A stretch of DNA of 64,000 nucleotides, taken from assembly GCA_019054805.1 (NCBI GenBank), contig JAHQIY010000008.1:915501-979500 (forward strand), read 5' to 3'. Positions 1-10,955 of this stretch are shown piece after piece (positions within the stretch are counted from its first letter, which is position 1; each line of letters opens with the position of its first letter). The notes beneath the pieces are model-generated. The model was not told the origin of the DNA, ran no database searches, and was given only the letters and a program-made list of their open reading frames with translations. Both the position numbers and the translations under genes were made by a program. The stretch is from Brachionus manjavacas (lineage: Eukaryota; Rotifera; Eurotatoria; Ploima; Brachionidae).

Positions 1-1
1 T

Positions 2-1393
2 TTATTAAGCGTTTTTATAACAAATAAAAAAAATTTCTCTAGAATTATTAAGTTCTCGATTTTAGATGACTATCAATTTCCGAATGAAGACTTTTGTTTA
101 TTCAAAAAATTCCATGATTCTAATACAACTCGTGTATTAGTGGTCCCATCTCATGATATCAATTGCACAATGACACTGAAGATGCTCCTAAAAGACAACA
201 GTTTAGCTGATCATAATGCTTTATCCTGTCCAGTCGATGCTGCTGAAAGGCAACTTTTGGATTTTTTATCAAAAAATTGCAAGCAAACAGCATTTTCCAA
301 TTTAAAATCAGAATCAAGTTACACAGATTTAGTCTTTTTTTCAGAAACATTAAACTTTATCACCATCTTAATGATTCCCACCTTTTGCTTGATTACTATA
401 ATAATAAATTTAATAAATCTAAAAGTTTTGATCAATGTCAAGTCAAATAAAACAATGGTTGTGAATAGTTTGACAAACTTGGTTTACTCGGCCATCTATT
501 GTATTCACTTGATCAACAAATGTGTCTATGTAAATGGAACGTTTTGCTCTTCGGTCCGAAGAGATAGATTTGTTCAATTGTTCGATGTAATTTGTGTAGA
601 ATTTATTCTGAATATTTTGAAGATCTGGTCAAATTCTACCATCATTGCCATATCGTGGCAAAGACTGAGCCTATTGATTGCTTATAAATGCTGGGTGAAG
701 CGAATCACAAAGTTTCAAAAAAACAAAAAATCAAATGTTTTAATTATTTTATTTATCATAAAAAGCATTTTGCTTTCTATTGACAAGCTGTTTGTAGTGC
801 GGGTAAATGACAGATTTTTTGTTTTAGATGACCAAGACTATGAAGAATTTCCTAACAAAAACACCTTTTTACTTAGATATTTTCAATTGCTTGAATTAGA
901 CGCCCAAGAGACCATTATTTTTTATGGTAAAAAAGCTTTGATATTTTACACAATATTCATAGTAAATTTTATTATAAATGACTTTTTAATCTATTTTGTT
1001 CTTCTTTTAATTGATCTAACAATATTATTTTATTTGAGGGTAAAATATAAATTCAAAACTCAATTGGCAAAAAAATTGAATGCAAAGGAGACAAAAAATC
1101 TAAAAGCTAAAGAAAAAAAGATATACCGCACAATCAGTCTGAATTTAATTTTTATTTTTCTTCTCAAGTTTGGTCACTTTGGTGTAGCATTATATATTTT
1201 CATTAATAAAATCAATCCAAACATAGGACATGCAAATCTATGCTTTAAGTATAGCAGAATTTGCTCGAATTATTTGGAATTCAGTGAAATGTTTTGCATT
1301 CTGTCAAATGCCTATTCAGTTATTTTGTTTAGAAATTTGAATCAAGATTTTAAAGATTGTTTCAACAAAATTTTTGCAATCAGAAAACAATAA
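2..1393 (+). CDS. LRR-ectodomain seven-helix (rhodopsin-like) receptor, 3' part
   Basis: The reading frame is open from the first bases of the window, so the start lies upstream. An internal ATG sits at 170. The first ~60 residues contain an acidic FPNEDFC block, then CT(M)TLK and a later SCP. This resembles the cysteine-rich C-terminal cap of leucine-rich repeats. It is followed by seven hydrophobic segments, roughly at bases 355-435, 460-530, 580-680, 735-800, 940-1040, 1130-1205 and 1270-1345. Helix 7 carries SNAYSVILF where NPxxY is usual, followed by a short tail NLNQDFKDCF like a helix-8 start. This suggests a plasma-membrane peptide or chemosensory receptor with an LRR ectodomain, as in LGR-type or lineage-expanded receptors. 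No ligand can be assigned. The stop codon lies inside an AATAAA, so the 3' UTR is very short. The 7TM call is firm; the LRR cap is an inference from pattern. Confidence 0.7.
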   Translation, partial: LLSVFITNKKNFSRIIKFSILDDYQFPNEDFCLFKKFHDSNTTRVLVVPSHDINCTMTLKMLLKDNSLADHNALSCPVDAAERQLLDFLSKNCKQTAFSNLKSESSYTDLVFFSETLNFITILMIPTFCLITIIINLINLKVLINVKSNKTMVVNSLTNLVYSAIYCIHLINKCVYVNGTFCSSVRRDRFVQLFDVICVEFILNILKIWSNSTIIAISWQRLSLLIAYKCWVKRITKFQKNKKSNVLIILFIIKSILLSIDKLFVVRVNDRFFVLDDQDYEEFPNKNTFLLRYFQLLELDAQETIIFYGKKALIFYTIFIVNFIINDFLIYFVLLLIDLTILFYLRVKYKFKTQLAKKLNAKETKNLKAKEKKIYRTISLNLIFIFLLKFGHFGVALYIFINKINPNIGHANLCFKYSRICSNYLEFSEMFCILSNAYSVILFRNLNQDFKDCFNKIFAIRKQ

Positions 1394-2329
1394 AAGAAAA
1401 ATTAATTTTTTCAAACATTATTGAAAACTTGCTGAACATCCGAAAACTAGATCGCATTAGTTTTGATTATTCTTAAAAAGACACAATTTTTACGTAGTAT
1501 TAATAAATTTTTAGTAGTATAATTATTATGTAGTTTACATGGTTTAATATTTTTAACTTATTTAGTGATTCTTATAGAGAATTCTGACCCGAAGCATAAA
1601 ATGATAAAACATAAAACTTTCTCACAAATTTTTTGGTGAAATAGAATGAGTTTAATTTTTGTTTGGAAATTTGAAAAAAATATTGAAAATTCTTTTTTAA
1701 CTTTTAAACAATTCATTTATTTATTTTTTACCGAGCAAATGCTCCTTCAGAATAAAAACATATTAAAAACTAAAAATAAAGTTATATTATACAAAATAAA
1801 AAAAAATAAAAATTTTTCATTCAGATTAAAGTTTTAGTCGTTGAAAAACTGGGTCTAGTCGGTTAGGTGAATCACTTATTGTCCGAAAATTTATTGTTCT
1901 CAGATTTTGTGGACTATTGGTTCACCCAAATTTTTTGTTCAAAATAGAATCCCAGTCACAACCAAAATAATGTTTCATCGAGGAATTAGCGAAGTTCATC
2001 GAAAAATCATCACATAATCCACTGATTATTCAAAAATCTTAAGCCAAGCTAAAGTCACCGACTTTAAATTTTTTTTATGTTAATCTTTTTTTAATTTACA
2101 ATAGCAATTCTAGATATTTTATTTATTTTTCCCTTTCCGTCGATCAAAAATTCAAGATTATTTAAGTCAAGTAAAAAATTGGCTTTACTGACTTTGACTT
2201 TAACTTGTGACTGGCCAAAATATTAAGATTATCATCATTAAAAAAAATAACCAACGTCTGATTCTGGCACATATGCTAAAACTTTTATCATTGAAAATTC
2301 TTGTTTAAACTTAGCCGACTTATAAAAGT
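1394..2329. other. AT-rich intergenic stretch
   Basis: No convincing gene. It holds a LINE-type tail hairpin at 1711-1757. At about 1845-1935 it holds a segment (GGGTCTAGTCG ... GTTCTCAGATTTTG) with a diverged inverted copy near 7675-7735. Confidence 0.5.
1711..1757 (-). repeat. LINE 3'-end hairpin with (TAAA)n-like tail
   Basis: Read on the minus strand: TTCTGAAGGAGC, a 3-base loop, GCTCGGTA, then AAATAAATAAATG. The same arrangement occurs at 18035-18064, 19907-19933, 33487-33515, 34390-34419 and 43735-43763. At 18 kb it ends a LINE with an open RT frame, so it is a LINE 3' terminus. Confidence 0.7.
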
Positions 2330-2774
2330 TCTCTAGAAGATATTTCAATAGTCATTAAGTCTAAAAACTCTTGTTCGTCTTCCTCTTCATCTGAACATTC
2401 ATCTTCATCATCGTCCTCATCATCATCTGAACATTCAATATTTTCAATTGGCTCGACACAATGTACTACACTTGGTTCTTTAGCTTGAACAGAATCATTT
2501 TGAAACTATGTTTTCTTTAAATTACTTGTAATAATTACCTAATTTTTTTTTTTTATTTTTTTTTTTTTTTATTTTATTTCTTTTATTTTAATAAACATAA
2601 CCCTGAAGGGGCGAAAGCCCAAAGGTTTTAACAATAAAAAAAAAAAAATTATCGGGCTCATTGATATTCAACACTTGTTCAGTCCTTTGAATGCGACGCA
2701 AACGTAAATTTTTAACAGAAGCCGAAAAGTTAGCATTATCTTTCAAGAAATTTTTATTCATCTAGATAACTTAA
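2330..2774 (-). pseudogene. Remnant of an acidic protein gene
   Basis: On the minus strand two pieces of coding-like sequence are visible. The first (about 2774-2650) reads MNKNFLKDNANF... and is basic (VKNLRLRRIQRTEQ). The second (about 2510-2330) reads AKEPSVVHCVEPIENIEC and then a long Asp/Glu run ending EQEFLDLMT. An AT-rich insertion with a GNRA-capped hairpin lies between them. Acidic tails of this kind are common in transposon-encoded proteins here, but no family is recognised. It could instead be two exons of a real gene. No intact frame joins them. Confidence 0.35.
2525..2648 (+). repeat. T-rich/A-tailed insertion with GNRA hairpin
   Basis: T-rich start, then AACC-CTGAA-GGGGC-GAAA-GCCC-AAA-GGTT: an inner GGGC/GCCC stem closed by a GAAA tetraloop inside an outer AACC/GGTT stem. 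It is followed by TTAACAATAAAAAA. It looks like another retroelement 3' end; the body is not identifiable. Confidence 0.45.
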
Positions 2775-3235
2775 TCATAAATTATTAATTACAAATTTTC
2801 ACCAAAAAATTGCAATAAAAAATTTGCTATGAAACAATGTGCTATGAAAAAAATTATGCAATGAAACATTACACAATCGCTCAATTAACTAATTTGATAA
2901 TTAATATTTTTTTTTAAAGATTAGCCTAAATTAATAGAAAAATAGATTTGGGAAAAAATGAGTTATGGACCTAATCACATATCCGAATCGAATACTTGGA
3001 CTATTGAAGTCAACGACAAGCTCTGGTCTAGTTGAGCCAAATTCAACAACTCAAGTTAACCGTGGTCAAAAAAGCAAAATCACACTATTAGCGATGCCGC
3101 CTTTAATAAGTAGTACAATACGGCAAAGAGAACTTTAAAATTATTGTTAAATGATAAGAAACCATAAACCACAATTTTTTGACAGTTTTTGTTAATAATA
3201 TTAGTTATAATTAACAAAAACCACTGCCAAAAAAT

Positions 3236-3796
3236 TTGTTTCCACTGCCAAAAATTGGCCATAAAAAACCGAACTGCCCCGATCTTAATCAGCCTCCGAC
3301 GTGTGTCCGTTGTGCTGAAATTGGACACACTCACGAACACTGCAAGATAAAAGATCGAAAACATTTTAGATGCGTAAACTGTCATCTGAACCATCCCTCG
3401 TGTAGCAGAAGCTGCGAAGTTCTCATTCAAGAAACAAACCGCAAAAAAACTAAAGCAGAAGAAAAAGCACAAAAAGTCGCCTCTTCGAACTTTACTCGTA
3501 TCCAATCAGCATCAAACACAACATACAACATTAGAAATAATTCAAACATAGAAAGCTTAAACAAAAACTTCCTCAATCTTTTGATAGATATCCTCAGAAA
3601 CTTGAATGAAGTCATTCAGTCAATTGAAGAGAATCCGAAATTCTTCTCTAGCCTTGTTAAAAGTCATCTTGGCGTAAACGATGCGAATTTTGATATGAAC
3701 AAATTAGTCTCAGAACTCGACTTGAATGAAACCAGAAATTCAGCTTCGATTTCACTCGACGACAACGATATGGACTTTGTTAATGACGATGAATAA
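3236..3796 (+). CDS. LINE ORF1 (Gag-like, CCHC zinc knuckles), 5' end incomplete
   Basis: The frame starts without an ATG, so the N-terminus is truncated or degraded. Near the start it has CPDLNQPPTCVRCAEIGHTHEHC and then CVNCHLNHPSCSRSC, which are consecutive zinc knuckles (CxxC...H...C) as in ORF1 proteins of I/Jockey-type LINEs that coat the RNA. The later part is polar, with a Lys/Glu-rich stretch and an acidic C-terminus. The stop (3794-3796) overlaps the ORF2 start: an ATG in the ORF2 frame lies at 3783, and such overlaps are usual in these elements. It is undisrupted over 186 codons, unlike ORF2. Confidence 0.8.
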   Translation: MFPLPKIGHKKPNCPDLNQPPTCVRCAEIGHTHEHCKIKDRKHFRCVNCHLNHPSCSRSCEVLIQETNRKKTKAEEKAQKVASSNFTRIQSASNTTYNIRNNSNIESLNKNFLNLLIDILRNLNEVIQSIEENPKFFSSLVKSHLGVNDANFDMNKLVSELDLNETRNSASISLDDNDMDFVNDDE

Positions 3797-6450
3797 AAAA
3801 CTCAAACTCATACACCTAAACGTTCAATCGATAGTTAACGACTCGAAAAAAACATTAGTTCAAAATTTGATTAATTTAAACGACCCAGATATCATTAGTC
3901 TAAATGAGACATCCCTAAAACCAAAAAATTCTCTCAAAATCAAAAATTACAATATTTTTCGCTCTGATAAGCTTCACAATAAAGGTGGCGGGTCAGCGAT
4001 CTGTCTAAAAAATTGCTTAAGTGGTTCAGTTATTGAACTAACGAATCTGTTAAAAGAAGAAAATTGCATTGGTTTTGAATTAGAGCTAAAAAACAAAAAA
4101 AAATTGGCAATTTTTTCAGTGTACTCTAGTCCGACTACACCATTAAATCTTTATTTATTAATTTTCATCAGCAAAACTTTTGAAAACTTTATAATCCTCG
4201 GAGATTTGAATGCTAAAAACACACTATGGCATTGCTTGAAAGATGATATAAAAGGTAAAATTCTAGAAAAGCTCTAATTGAGCTTAACCTCCATGTTTTA
4301 AAATGGTCCAGGTTTTACTTTTAATAGTGGAAAAAGTGTACTCGACCACTCAATTTGTTCAAATTCGGTTCGTAAATATTTTGAAAACCATACCGTCTTA
4401 GATAAAGAAATAAGTGACCATCAACCAACAATTACCACATTCAAGAGCCTGCACGGTGAACCTAAAAAATTCACCTTAAGAAAAACCAATTGGCAAAAGT
4501 TCGACGAAATTATAATGGATTCAATATCACCGAAAAGTATGGTTGTAAATATTCTTGATCTTAACAATGAGCTCGAAAACATAGTTAAAACTATTAATTC
4601 TTCAATCGAATCTTGCACAGAGACTGTGACATTTACCTCAAAAGAGATTCATCCAAAACCTATTCCACACACACTCGTATTAGAAATAAGAGCAAAACGC
4701 AAAATTCAGAGACTCAAGAAAAAAATCAACTCACCTCTCTTGGTTAAGCTCTTCAATTTTCTCAATAATCGCGTCCGTAAACAAACAGACTCCCTCAAAT
4801 CAGCAAGATTAATCAATGAATTTCAAGATCTAAGGTTTTTTAATCAAAGTGACTCAAAATGCTGGGAGACATTAAAACGGCTTGATCAAGGTGATTCAAT
4901 TCAGACTAATAAACACAGAAAAATAACTAGAATAAAAGAGCCAAATGGTTCTTATCTGAATTCAAATCAACAGATAGCAAACGCTTTCGGAGAAAATCTC
5001 GAGAAGATATTTAATTGTGATAGGCCAATCAAACAAACTGGGTCAAACACGCACCTACCGAACGATATCAATAGTGCTTTGATCACGAAAAACGAGATTT
5101 TTAAGGCATTGAAATTAATTAAACCAAGAGCAGCCCCAGGTTTTGACAAGGTAAACAACAATATTATAAAAAATCTCCCACTACCTTTTTTGAAACGTAT
5201 TTTCAACCTTTTTAACTCATCAATCAAGTCAGGACATATTCCCTCAGTCTTTAAACAATCAAAAATTATTATGCTACACAAGAAAGGAAAACCACCAGAT
5301 GATTTAGATTCTTTTAGACCTATTCTCTAATAAGTTGTTTAGCCAAGCTTCAAGAAAAAATTATAAACCAAAAGCTCAAACGCTGGATAGAATCAAACTC
5401 GCTTCTCCCTACTTGCCAATCCGGATTTAGAGAAAAAATGAGCACACATGACCACATTTTTCGGCTTAGTCAGGCAGTTATCAGCGGTTTCAGTAAAAAA
5501 GAATACACCGGGACAGTCTTTTTTGACATCGAAAAAGCTTTTGACAAAACATCACATCAAGGAATTTTGTTTAAACTAAAAAGAACAAGAATTAATCAGT
5601 ACATTTTCAATTGGATCAAAGATTTTCTAGCAAATCGAAAATTCAAAGTTAGCGTAAACAACACGTTGTCTAGAGAGTTCAATATTAATGCTGGAGTCCC
5701 ACTATGAAGCTGTCTGTCAACAACTCTTTTTTTGATTTACTTTAGCGATATTATTAATGTAATCCCGAAAAGTGTCCGAGTTGCTCTCTACGCCGATGAT
5801 CTCTGTATCTGGGTGACCAGTAAATCCATGAAACAAATTGAAAAAAGCTTAAACTCCGCCATAAACAATATAATTCAGTTTTGCAAAGACTGGGGTCTAA
5901 AAATTAACTCAAAGAAAACGATCTATTCAGTTTTTACAACTGCCGGGTATCGTGCTGGATACGAAACAAATACTAATTAAACCTAAAACTCGAGAATTCA
6001 TCAATTCCAATGGAACCATTTCCTACGTTTTTAGGCATTATTCTTGATCCCAAACTTAACTTCAAAAAACTACTAGAAAATTTAAAAGTGAGAGTTAACG
6101 TAGAAATAAATCTGATCCGTAGGATTAAAAGTCTAAAGTTACAAAACTATGCAAAGTTGTATTCAAAAACTTTATCAGATCGCTGCTAGACTACACGTTT
6201 ATTCCATTATCATGCTCTACTCAAAAAATTCTTCCCGACTTACAAAATGTTCAAAACAATATATTGAGACACATAGAATTCTTTCCAATAAAAACTAAAA
6301 TTACTTGTATTTACAGCAAATTAGAATTAGACCTGCTATCGACACGAACCGAAAAGCTTTTAGATAATTATTTCAAAAATAGACTTAATCATGAACAAAG
6401 TATTTTATTATTTTTTTCAAAAATATTGTATAAATTAAATTAAAATAAAT
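3783..6450 (+). pseudogene. LINE ORF2: APE endonuclease + reverse transcriptase, broken
   Basis: Endonuclease motifs appear in order: HLNVQSI, DIISLNET (catalytic Glu), GGGSAICL, ILGDLNAKNTLWH and, after a frameshift near 4280, EISDHQPTI. The RT begins in the 4515-5330 frame (APGFDK, IIMLHKKGKPPDDLDSFRPI). After a second frameshift it continues with CQSGFREKMSTHDHIFRL, VFFDIEKAFDKT, then GVP(stop)SCLS. Next comes the YADD box in LYADDLCIW (about 5788-5815) and a C-terminal part with TFLGIILDPKL and IQNxxLR-like sequence up to about 6410. The family nicks target DNA and copies its own RNA. Here the function is lost through at least four frameshifts and one nonsense codon. Confidence 0.85.
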
Positions 6451-6703
6451 AAATAACAATTGATAAATTACTTTTAAATTTATTTTTAAATATATGAAAA
6501 ACCGATGAAATTTATATTTTTCGATGTAACATAATGAATCCGCTCACTCCTCATCGATGATAACTCGATGAATTTTTTTTTTCATTGATGCAACATCAAA
6601 TTTTAATTGACTGGGACTTGGTATTACTCTTTCAACAATCCCAAATACTCAAATGCGCTCTCTACTTAAATCTTTGCCTTTCAGCATAAAACAACAAGGT
6701 AAA

Positions 6704-7473
6704 TAGGAAAAAATTCCAGTGGAAAAAATTCCGGTCGAAAAAATTCCTGTTGAAAAAAATCCAGTGGAAAAAATTCCACTAAGAAAAAATTCTGGTTGAA
6801 AAAATTCCACTTTGAAAAAATTCCACTTATAATTAAAACTAAAATTGGCCAATAATTTTTTTTTAGAATATTTTATTATAATTAAAAAACGAAAATAAAA
6901 GAAAATGGAATAAAATTTTACACTTAAATCATTAAAGGAATCAAATTTCTTGGCTTATCAATTACAGAAGATTTAAATTCACAAAAAAATTTTGTTTTAA
7001 CTAAATTATTAAAGTTTCTCCTCATTGACACTTGATCATATTGGATATTGGACGGATCTCTTTTACGCGATAATTCGTAAGCAGCATCTAAAGCGGATTG
7101 ATCCATCCTGGTTATCTTCATTTCGTGTAAATTTAACAAAATTAAAATGAACAGAAGTTCTGTCATTGTCTAAAAATTCGAAGACTTCCTCGGTATTTTT
7201 CATTTTTTTTTAAGTAAAAAAAGTTGATCTAATTACTTAATTGATTTTGAAATAATTTATAATAAATAATCAGTAATTATAATTTTTAGAGTGGATAATT
7301 TTCCACTGGATTTTTTTCCACTGGATTTTTTTCAACAGGAATTTTTTCGACCGGAATTTTTTCCACTGGAATTTTTTCTTAGTGGAATTTTTTCCACTAG
7401 CATTTTTTCTTAGTGGAATTTTTTCCACTGGATTTTTTTCACCGGAATTTTTTCTAAGTGGAATTTTTTCCTA
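6704..7473. repeat. Fold-back element: inverted arrays of a ~16-bp tandem motif
   Basis: The left arm (6704-6832) is a tandem array of GAAAAAATTCC(A/G)GT-type units. The right arm (7291-7473) is the same array inverted. Both ends read TAGGAAAAAATTCC inward, and a stretch of more than 60 bases with the same order of unit variants occurs in both arms. The central ~450 bp is AT-rich with one short ORF. Architecture resembles FB/Galileo-type fold-back transposons. I see no clear target-site duplication. Confidence 0.75.
6924..7166 (-). CDS. Short hypothetical ORF inside the fold-back element (80 aa)
   Basis: Starts with ATG, then a hydrophobic stretch MTELLFILILLNLH that could be a signal peptide. 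A polar, Arg/Asp-rich body follows (MDQSALDAAYELSRKRDPSN). No family is recognised. It lies exactly between the two inverted arrays, so it may be a remnant of the element's own gene or of captured host DNA. An 80-codon frame can occur by chance. The unusually polar, non-repetitive composition is the only argument for coding. Confidence 0.25.
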   Translation of the reverse strand: MTELLFILILLNLHEMKITRMDQSALDAAYELSRKRDPSNIQYDQVSMRRNFNNLVKTKFFCEFKSSVIDKPRNLIPLMI

Positions 7474-7782
7474 TCAAACAAACAATAAAAATTAAAGAAA
7501 ATTAAAATTAATTTTTCACCCTTTAAGTGTTTGACTTTGTTTGATTAATTTTTCACCCCGCCAAACTTTAAATTTTCCATGTAATTATGTTATTTACCTT
7601 ATTTTTTATCATTACATTAGCTTTTTCTAAATAGATGAAAAAATTTTAAAATAGGTGAACAAATTTTAGATTAGTTCAACTAATAGTTTGTAAAACCTGA
7701 GAACAAGAATTGTTCCAGCGACTAGACCCGAAAAACTTTGTTTTCTTCTTATAAAATCTTGACTCTAGTAAAAATTTACTTT
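7474..7782. other. AT-rich stretch without a gene
   Basis: No ORF of note. It contains the inverted copy (about 7675-7735) of the GGGTCTAGTCG ... GTTCTCAG segment seen near 1845-1935. Confidence 0.4.
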
Positions 7783-8147
7783 CGTTTGGTGCATTTTAAC
7801 AAAAAATTAATTAATGAAAAATGGAAAACAGAACGTAGTAAGTTTTTTTAAACTACATATATTATCTTAGCAATAATAACATAGTGCAACATACAAAGAT
7901 GCATCAAATGTAAAAGTCTGTCAAAAGTGTGCAAAATCTCTGCAAAATGCAATTCACTTGATTATATTGAAATTTAATTTCTGCTAAAATCTGCGAATTT
8001 ATTAGACTTAGATATTTGATGCAACTTTGAATTGTACACTATGTTGCATTTACAGAACTAAGTTTAAACCTTTAGAAAAAAAGTTATCCATTTTTTTTAC
8101 ATCTTTTTCTGTTCTTTTTATCAATTTGTAGTGAATTTCACAAAACC
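7783..8147. mobile_element. Old copy of a long-TIR palindromic MITE
   Basis: The minus-strand read from the right end (GGTTTTGTGAAATTCACTAC ...) aligns along its length with the left arm of the better-preserved copy at 50625-50988. This includes TAAACTTAGTTCTGTAAAT and CAAAGTTGCATCAAATAT. The left terminus is degraded and no target duplication remains. Confidence 0.65.
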
Positions 8148-9283
8148 CTCTTAATTACAGACATAACTTTAGTATCATCGGCATATTTTTCACATTTATT
8201 ATCTAATCAAGTCTAAAATTTAAAGATAAAACAAATTATTTTTACTTTAACTTATTGATTTAAACTTTATTTTTGAATAGATGAAATTTTAATCGGTCTT
8301 TTATGGACAGGGACCTAGTCTGTTGATTAACCTTGAAACTTGAAAAAAAAACAACTTATGTTTATGCCATCTTATGCTCGGACTGATTGTTTTGGTCTTC
8401 AAAAAGACCAAAACAAGAAAAAGTAAAAAAAAAAAAAGAAAAAGTAAAAAAAAATCGAATAAAACGGCTTCTTTTATGGCAAATTGATGTTCATGATCAA
8501 ACATTTATTTAAAATCAAAACTTTAAATATCAATAAAAAAAGGTAATTTTAATGGATTTTTGGTTAATAGAAAATTTAATTTTACACTATTCCTCTTGAT
8601 ATTTTTGCTTGAATTGAGACCAATTTTTAAAAAGTAAATTTTATGTCTAAATGGATAATGTCTACCAGGTCTAGAAGTGGCCAATATTCAGTAAATAACC
8701 ATATAAAAAATTACTTTTATTTATTTACTTATTGAGAATTAATCAGTTGATGTCGGATTGGGCTTTTTTTTAGAGTTACATCGTTACATCAAATAAAGAA
8801 TATTTAGTTTTTGTTTTTCATTTTAAACTTTAAATTCCATAGTAAAAAACTTTAAATTAATCAAGTACTTATTTTGGTACTGAAAAAATTTTCCTAGAAT
8901 TTTTATCCATTTAAATTAGTTTTTTTCACCTACAAAAGCTTTTTTAAAATTCACTTGAAGCCATATTTGCTTAAATTCCTCCCTCTTTTTCATATCCACA
9001 GACTCGAAATCATTGTTGGTACTAGAAAAAACTTATTACATTCACTCTGCAGCACGTTCACTCTTTCATGCATGATTTCAGTCTCTGATTCTTTTATCAA
9101 GTCATTTGTATTTTTCTACCTTAATTTTTTTCCCAATTCAGAAAAAAATTTGTTGAGTAATTTAAAAAAAAAAAAGTTTTTTTAATCAAGAAAAATTCAT
9201 TTGTCATAAAATGAAATTTTGATATTTTAATCTCTAAAATAATTAATTTAAACAAATGCATCACAGTAGAATCAATTTTTTTA
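8148..9283. other. AT-rich intergenic stretch
   Basis: No gene recognised. Short open frames at 8301-8504 and 8955-9185 are low-complexity (Phe/Leu/Lys-rich). Confidence 0.4.
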
Positions 9284-10410
9284 AGTAGTAGTAGTAGTAG
9301 TAGTAGTTCTTGCTGCGACACCTAACATGTAGAGAATCTGAGCCCATCACCGCCGATTGGCCGTGTAGAGCTGTAGCAGCCGATTTCATTGAACTTATCT
9401 ATTATTTAAAATTAGCGGTTGACTTAAATTTCACCACATTTTCTGGCAACTTATTCCAAGGCGGAACTACTCTGTTTGAGAAAAATACATTTCTGGCGCT
9501 TACTGCAGCTGCAAATCGTTTCTAATTTGAGCTGGAAAACTTTGTCTCTGGACTCTGATGCTATTTCCTCTTAACGCCCCGGCTGGTCCCTTGTTTTCTG
9601 ATCTATTCACTAGATTCTTGACCAGGCCTACCTTTTCTATTCCATTCACTAGTTTGTACATTTCAATCAAGTCCCCTCTTACTTCTTCTTTCACTTAGCT
9701 TTGTCAGTCCTAATTTCGTCAACCTCATTTCAAACGACATGTTTCTTACACAGGTATTTAGATATCGAGACATAGGTATTTTTGTTATCCTTTCTTGGAC
9801 CTTTTCTAACGTGCTCACATCCCTTTTCATACTTGGATTCCAAACCTGCACTGCGTAATCTAGATGAGGTCTTACCAAGGATATGTACAATCTTACCCAG
9901 AGCCTTTCCTCTCTACTTGTAAACACTGACTTGAGCATTCCAAGTTCCCTACTCGCTTTCGCACAAACACTTTTCACTTGGTGGGTCCACTTTAAATCTG
10001 ATGAGACCATCACTCCAAGATCCCTCTCACACTCTGTGGTCGCTAGTATAACTCTGTGGTTGAGTTGCTATTTTGTGTATATTTATGCTTTGCATTTAGT
10101 TTGCCGAAATGCATTACTTTACATTTATCAACACACAGTCCCATACGCCAAATCTCTATGCATTGCCATACTGCATCCAGGTCTTTCTGTAACATCGCTC
10201 TCTCATAAACTCTATTAACTATGCCGAGTATTTTTGACTCATCTGCATACAATTCCATTCTATTTGAAACGCAGTCAGGTAGGTCATTTATTTACAGAAC
10301 AAATAGCAGGGGTCCAAGTACAGACCCTTGCGGAACTCCACTCAGCACCTCTGACCATCTAGAAACTCCATCACCAAGAACAACTCGCTGAATCCTCAAA
10401 GAAGTGCTAC
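9284..10410 (-). mobile_element. 5'-truncated CR1/Jockey-like LINE with (ACT)n tail
   Basis: Minus-strand reverse transcriptase and C-terminal domain. Motifs in order: [17 protein letters not shown] (about 10350-10290), LYADE in place of YADD (10255-10240), CVDKCKVMHFG, then ERDLGVMVSSDLKW, ELGMLKSVFTSREERLWVRLY, RPHLDYAVQVWNP and GPAGALRGNSIRVQRQSFP. Stops and frameshifts near 10280, 9690 and 9520 make it a relic; YADD to YADE removes a catalytic Asp. It ends in a structured 3' segment (9312-9380, GCTGC ... GCAGC outer stem) and an (ACT)n tail read on the minus strand. Confidence 0.85.
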
Positions 10411-10955
10411 CAAATTAATTTCAGTTTATTTTTATAATTTTGTTTCTTTTTAATTGTAATTTGTATCAAAAATTTTCTGCAATAAAAAATTGTTGAATTT
10501 TGAATTAATTGTTCTAATAAATTGAATCTGGCTCAAAATTTTTTTTATTTGATTAAAAAAATTAAGATTCTTGATACAAAAATTCCTTCATTTTGCTTTT
10601 AGTGAATTTTATAATTTTTTAAACTTTCTCACCACCCAAAAGGTGCTTTTCAATAAATAAAAAAATGAAAACCTTTGCCTTTTAAGCAATGCTAACTTCA
10701 AGAATGATTAATATTTAATTTCAATTCTCTTTTGCAATATTTGTCATCAAGAAAAAAATAAACTTTATTAAACTACTTTTTTTAAAAGTTTATTATTAAA
10801 TTTTAATTAAATTTTAAATTAATAAAATGCATTAATGTTAAGCAAATCTAAATTAGAAAAAAAAAAGGCTTTTTTTTATTCTTATTTTGGAGCAAATTCT
10901 TTCAGATTTACATAAATGATAAATAAAGGAAATTTAAAAATTCAAATTAAAAAAA
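10411..10955. other. AT-rich 3' flank of TPS
   Basis: No gene. Contains a minus-strand AATAAA (10875-10880) about 80 bp after the TPS stop codon, the likely polyadenylation signal. Confidence 0.5.

Larger units (their letters stand above)
3230..6450 (+). mobile_element. Nearly full-length, inactivated non-LTR retrotransposon (LINE)
   Basis: Two-ORF LINE in one orientation. ORF1 has zinc knuckles; ORF2 has an APE endonuclease, a reverse transcriptase and a C-terminal region. A short inverted repeat (GTTTTTGTTAAT/ATTAACAAAAAC, 3184-3220) sits at the 5' side, and a direct repeat CCACTGCCAAAAA occurs twice at the start. ORF2 is broken by frameshifts near 4280, 5330, 5990 and 6190 and by an in-frame TGA at 5705-5707, so the copy is dead. 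Domain order fits the I/Jockey/CR1 superclade; I cannot fix the clade by eye. A 3' fragment with a similar C-terminal region lies at 25142-25677. Confidence 0.85.

Noticed and set aside
9883..10218. Plus-strand 111-codon ORF
   Set aside because: Antisense to the LINE RT fragment.
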